From Bacteroidales bacterium (GTDB taxonomy: Bacteria; Bacteroidota; Bacteroidia; Bacteroidales; Paludibacteraceae): 52,584 nucleotides of DNA. Every line of letters starts with the position of its first letter. The stretch's first letter is position 1. A model generated the notes under the pieces. The model was not told the origin of the DNA. It worked only from the letters and a program-made list of their open reading frames with translations, and made no database searches. Both the position numbers and the translations under genes were made by a program. This document shows, piece after piece, positions 52,061 through 52,584 of the stretch. The stretch covers positions 1 to 52,584 of the forward strand of contig SUWZ01000019.1 of assembly GCA_015061185.1 (NCBI GenBank). Direction: 5' to 3'.

Positions 52061-52452
52061 GAAGTTGTTTAAATTTTATTTCGAGCATATTTGAGAGAGA
52101 TTTTTAAATCTATTTTTAGTCTTCTTTTGCAGAAAATAGTGGACTATTATCAAAAAAGGAGAATAAAAATAGGTTTAAGGTGAGTTCTATAAATTCACCG
52201 TTTAAAATTTAAAAAGTGTAAATCGAAGATTGATAAACTTTTCGGTACTTTTTGATTTATTTTGGCAAATTGCTGCTTGTCAGTCGGTCACAGTGCTCGC
52301 ACTGCTCCTTCCTTTCGCACGGCAATTTACTCGAAATAAATTCAAAAATTCCTCGAAATGAATTTATAGAACCCACCTAAAAGAATCTTAAAGATGCCGA
52401 AAATAAGAGAGTGAAACTCTAAATTTTTTTTAAATAAAATTTAAACAGCTTC
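52061..52452 (+). repeat. Family A element carrying a nested family B element
   Basis: The ends GAAGTTGTTTAAATTTTATT and TTAAACAGCTTC with TTA direct repeats outside (52058-52060, 52453-52455) define a family A copy. Its interior is interrupted after AATAAAAATAGGTT by a complete 200-bp B element (52178-52377); A resumes at AAAGAATCTTAAAGATGCCG. With B and one TA removed, A is 190 bp, the size of the other full copies. Confidence 0.9.
52178..52377 (+). repeat. Family B element, intact copy nested in family A
   Basis: A 200-bp element with ends AGGTGAGTTCTATAAATTCA and TGAATTTATAGAACCCACC, bounded by TA (52176-52177, 52378-52379). The interior contains the perfect palindrome CAGTGCTCGCACTG and two direct copies of CTCGAAATRAATT. 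No ORF of note. Confidence 0.88.
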
Positions 52453-52561
52453 TTAGTAAGAAGAAATTCAAAAGAGCTAATGAAAATGAGAAATCATAAA
52501 TCATGAATGGTCTAAAATAATATTTCCATGTAAAGGAAGGTTGGATTTCAGTAAATTGTCG

Positions 52562-52569
52562 TATATTTG
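52562..52569 (+). promoter_or_regulatory. -7 promoter element at the right edge
   Basis: TATATTTG, a TAnnTTTG match, with TTG at 52541-52543 upstream (spacing 18). It probably drives a gene that starts beyond the window. Confidence 0.45.
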
Positions 52570-52584
52570 CAGTTCGAAATGAAA

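Noticed and set aside
28055-52455. CRISPR array
   Set aside because: The repeated units are scattered over many kilobases, are 50-200 bp long with inverted ends, and have no regular spacers or cas genes.

Overview
The window is chromosomal DNA from a low-GC member of the Bacteroidota, most likely order Bacteroidales. The evidence is the Bacteroidota promoter pattern (TTTG, about 20 bases, TAnnTTTG) before many genes; type IX secretion tails of both kinds (5653-8349, 14568-16535); a hybrid two-component regulator with sensor, kinase, receiver and AraC parts in one protein; the rpmB-rpmG-DUF4295 ribosomal cluster; a fused ResB/CcsA protein; and a GH3-type adenylase. Genus cannot be fixed from the sequence. 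No transposase, integrase, phage gene, rRNA or CRISPR array is visible.

Layout. 0.6-5.2 kb: an alpha-glucan operon (debranching enzyme, glycosyltransferase, GH57 hydrolase). 5.6-9.2 kb: a large type IX-secreted repeat protein followed by two small genes. 9.2-12.4 kb, minus strand: recF, and a phoH-purC pair. 12.6-14.5 kb: a restriction-modification pair whose nuclease is clearly EcoRV-like. 14.6-16.5 kb: a secreted glycosidase. 17.0-21.9 kb: uvrA, a Sua5/YrdC protein and a polysaccharide-initiating sugar transferase. 21.9-25.9 kb: an orphan hybrid two-component regulator. 26.0-26.4 kb: tRNA-Met and tRNA-Arg. 26.7-31.9 kb: a PagL-like outer membrane protein, a CinA-family amidase, L28, L33, DUF4295 and pyruvate kinase. 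32.2-37.4 kb: a secreted CotH-like pair, a cytochrome c assembly protein and DUF4491. 37.6-37.8 kb: two tandem tRNA-Asn genes. 38.2-50.1 kb: PfkB-family kinase, dnaE, thioredoxin, a membrane-anchored unknown, a sirtuin, EttA, the GH3-type adenylase and a HAD phosphatase. 50.2-51.9 kb: a secreted pectate lyase.

The most unusual content lies between genes. Two families of short, non-coding, inverted-repeat elements (called A and B here) are scattered through the spacers. Family A is about 190 bp, has GAAGTTGTTTAAA-type ends and duplicates three bases, TTA or TAA. Family B is about 200 bp, has ends containing TTCTATAAATT and sits at TA dinucleotides. At 52.1-52.5 kb a B copy sits inside an A copy; at 43.6-44.0 kb an A copy sits inside a B copy; at 49.0-49.4 kb a B copy contains both a short B-like element and a deleted A copy, and its left end supplies the last codons and stop of the upstream gene. 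A 63-bp B-like element lies in the loop of the putative purC terminator. Both families look like miniature elements moved in trans by transposases outside the window, with overlapping periods of activity.

The genes mix ordinary housekeeping (replication and repair, purine synthesis, translation, glycolysis, redox) with glycan storage and secreted polysaccharide-degrading enzymes, as in a saccharolytic anaerobe.
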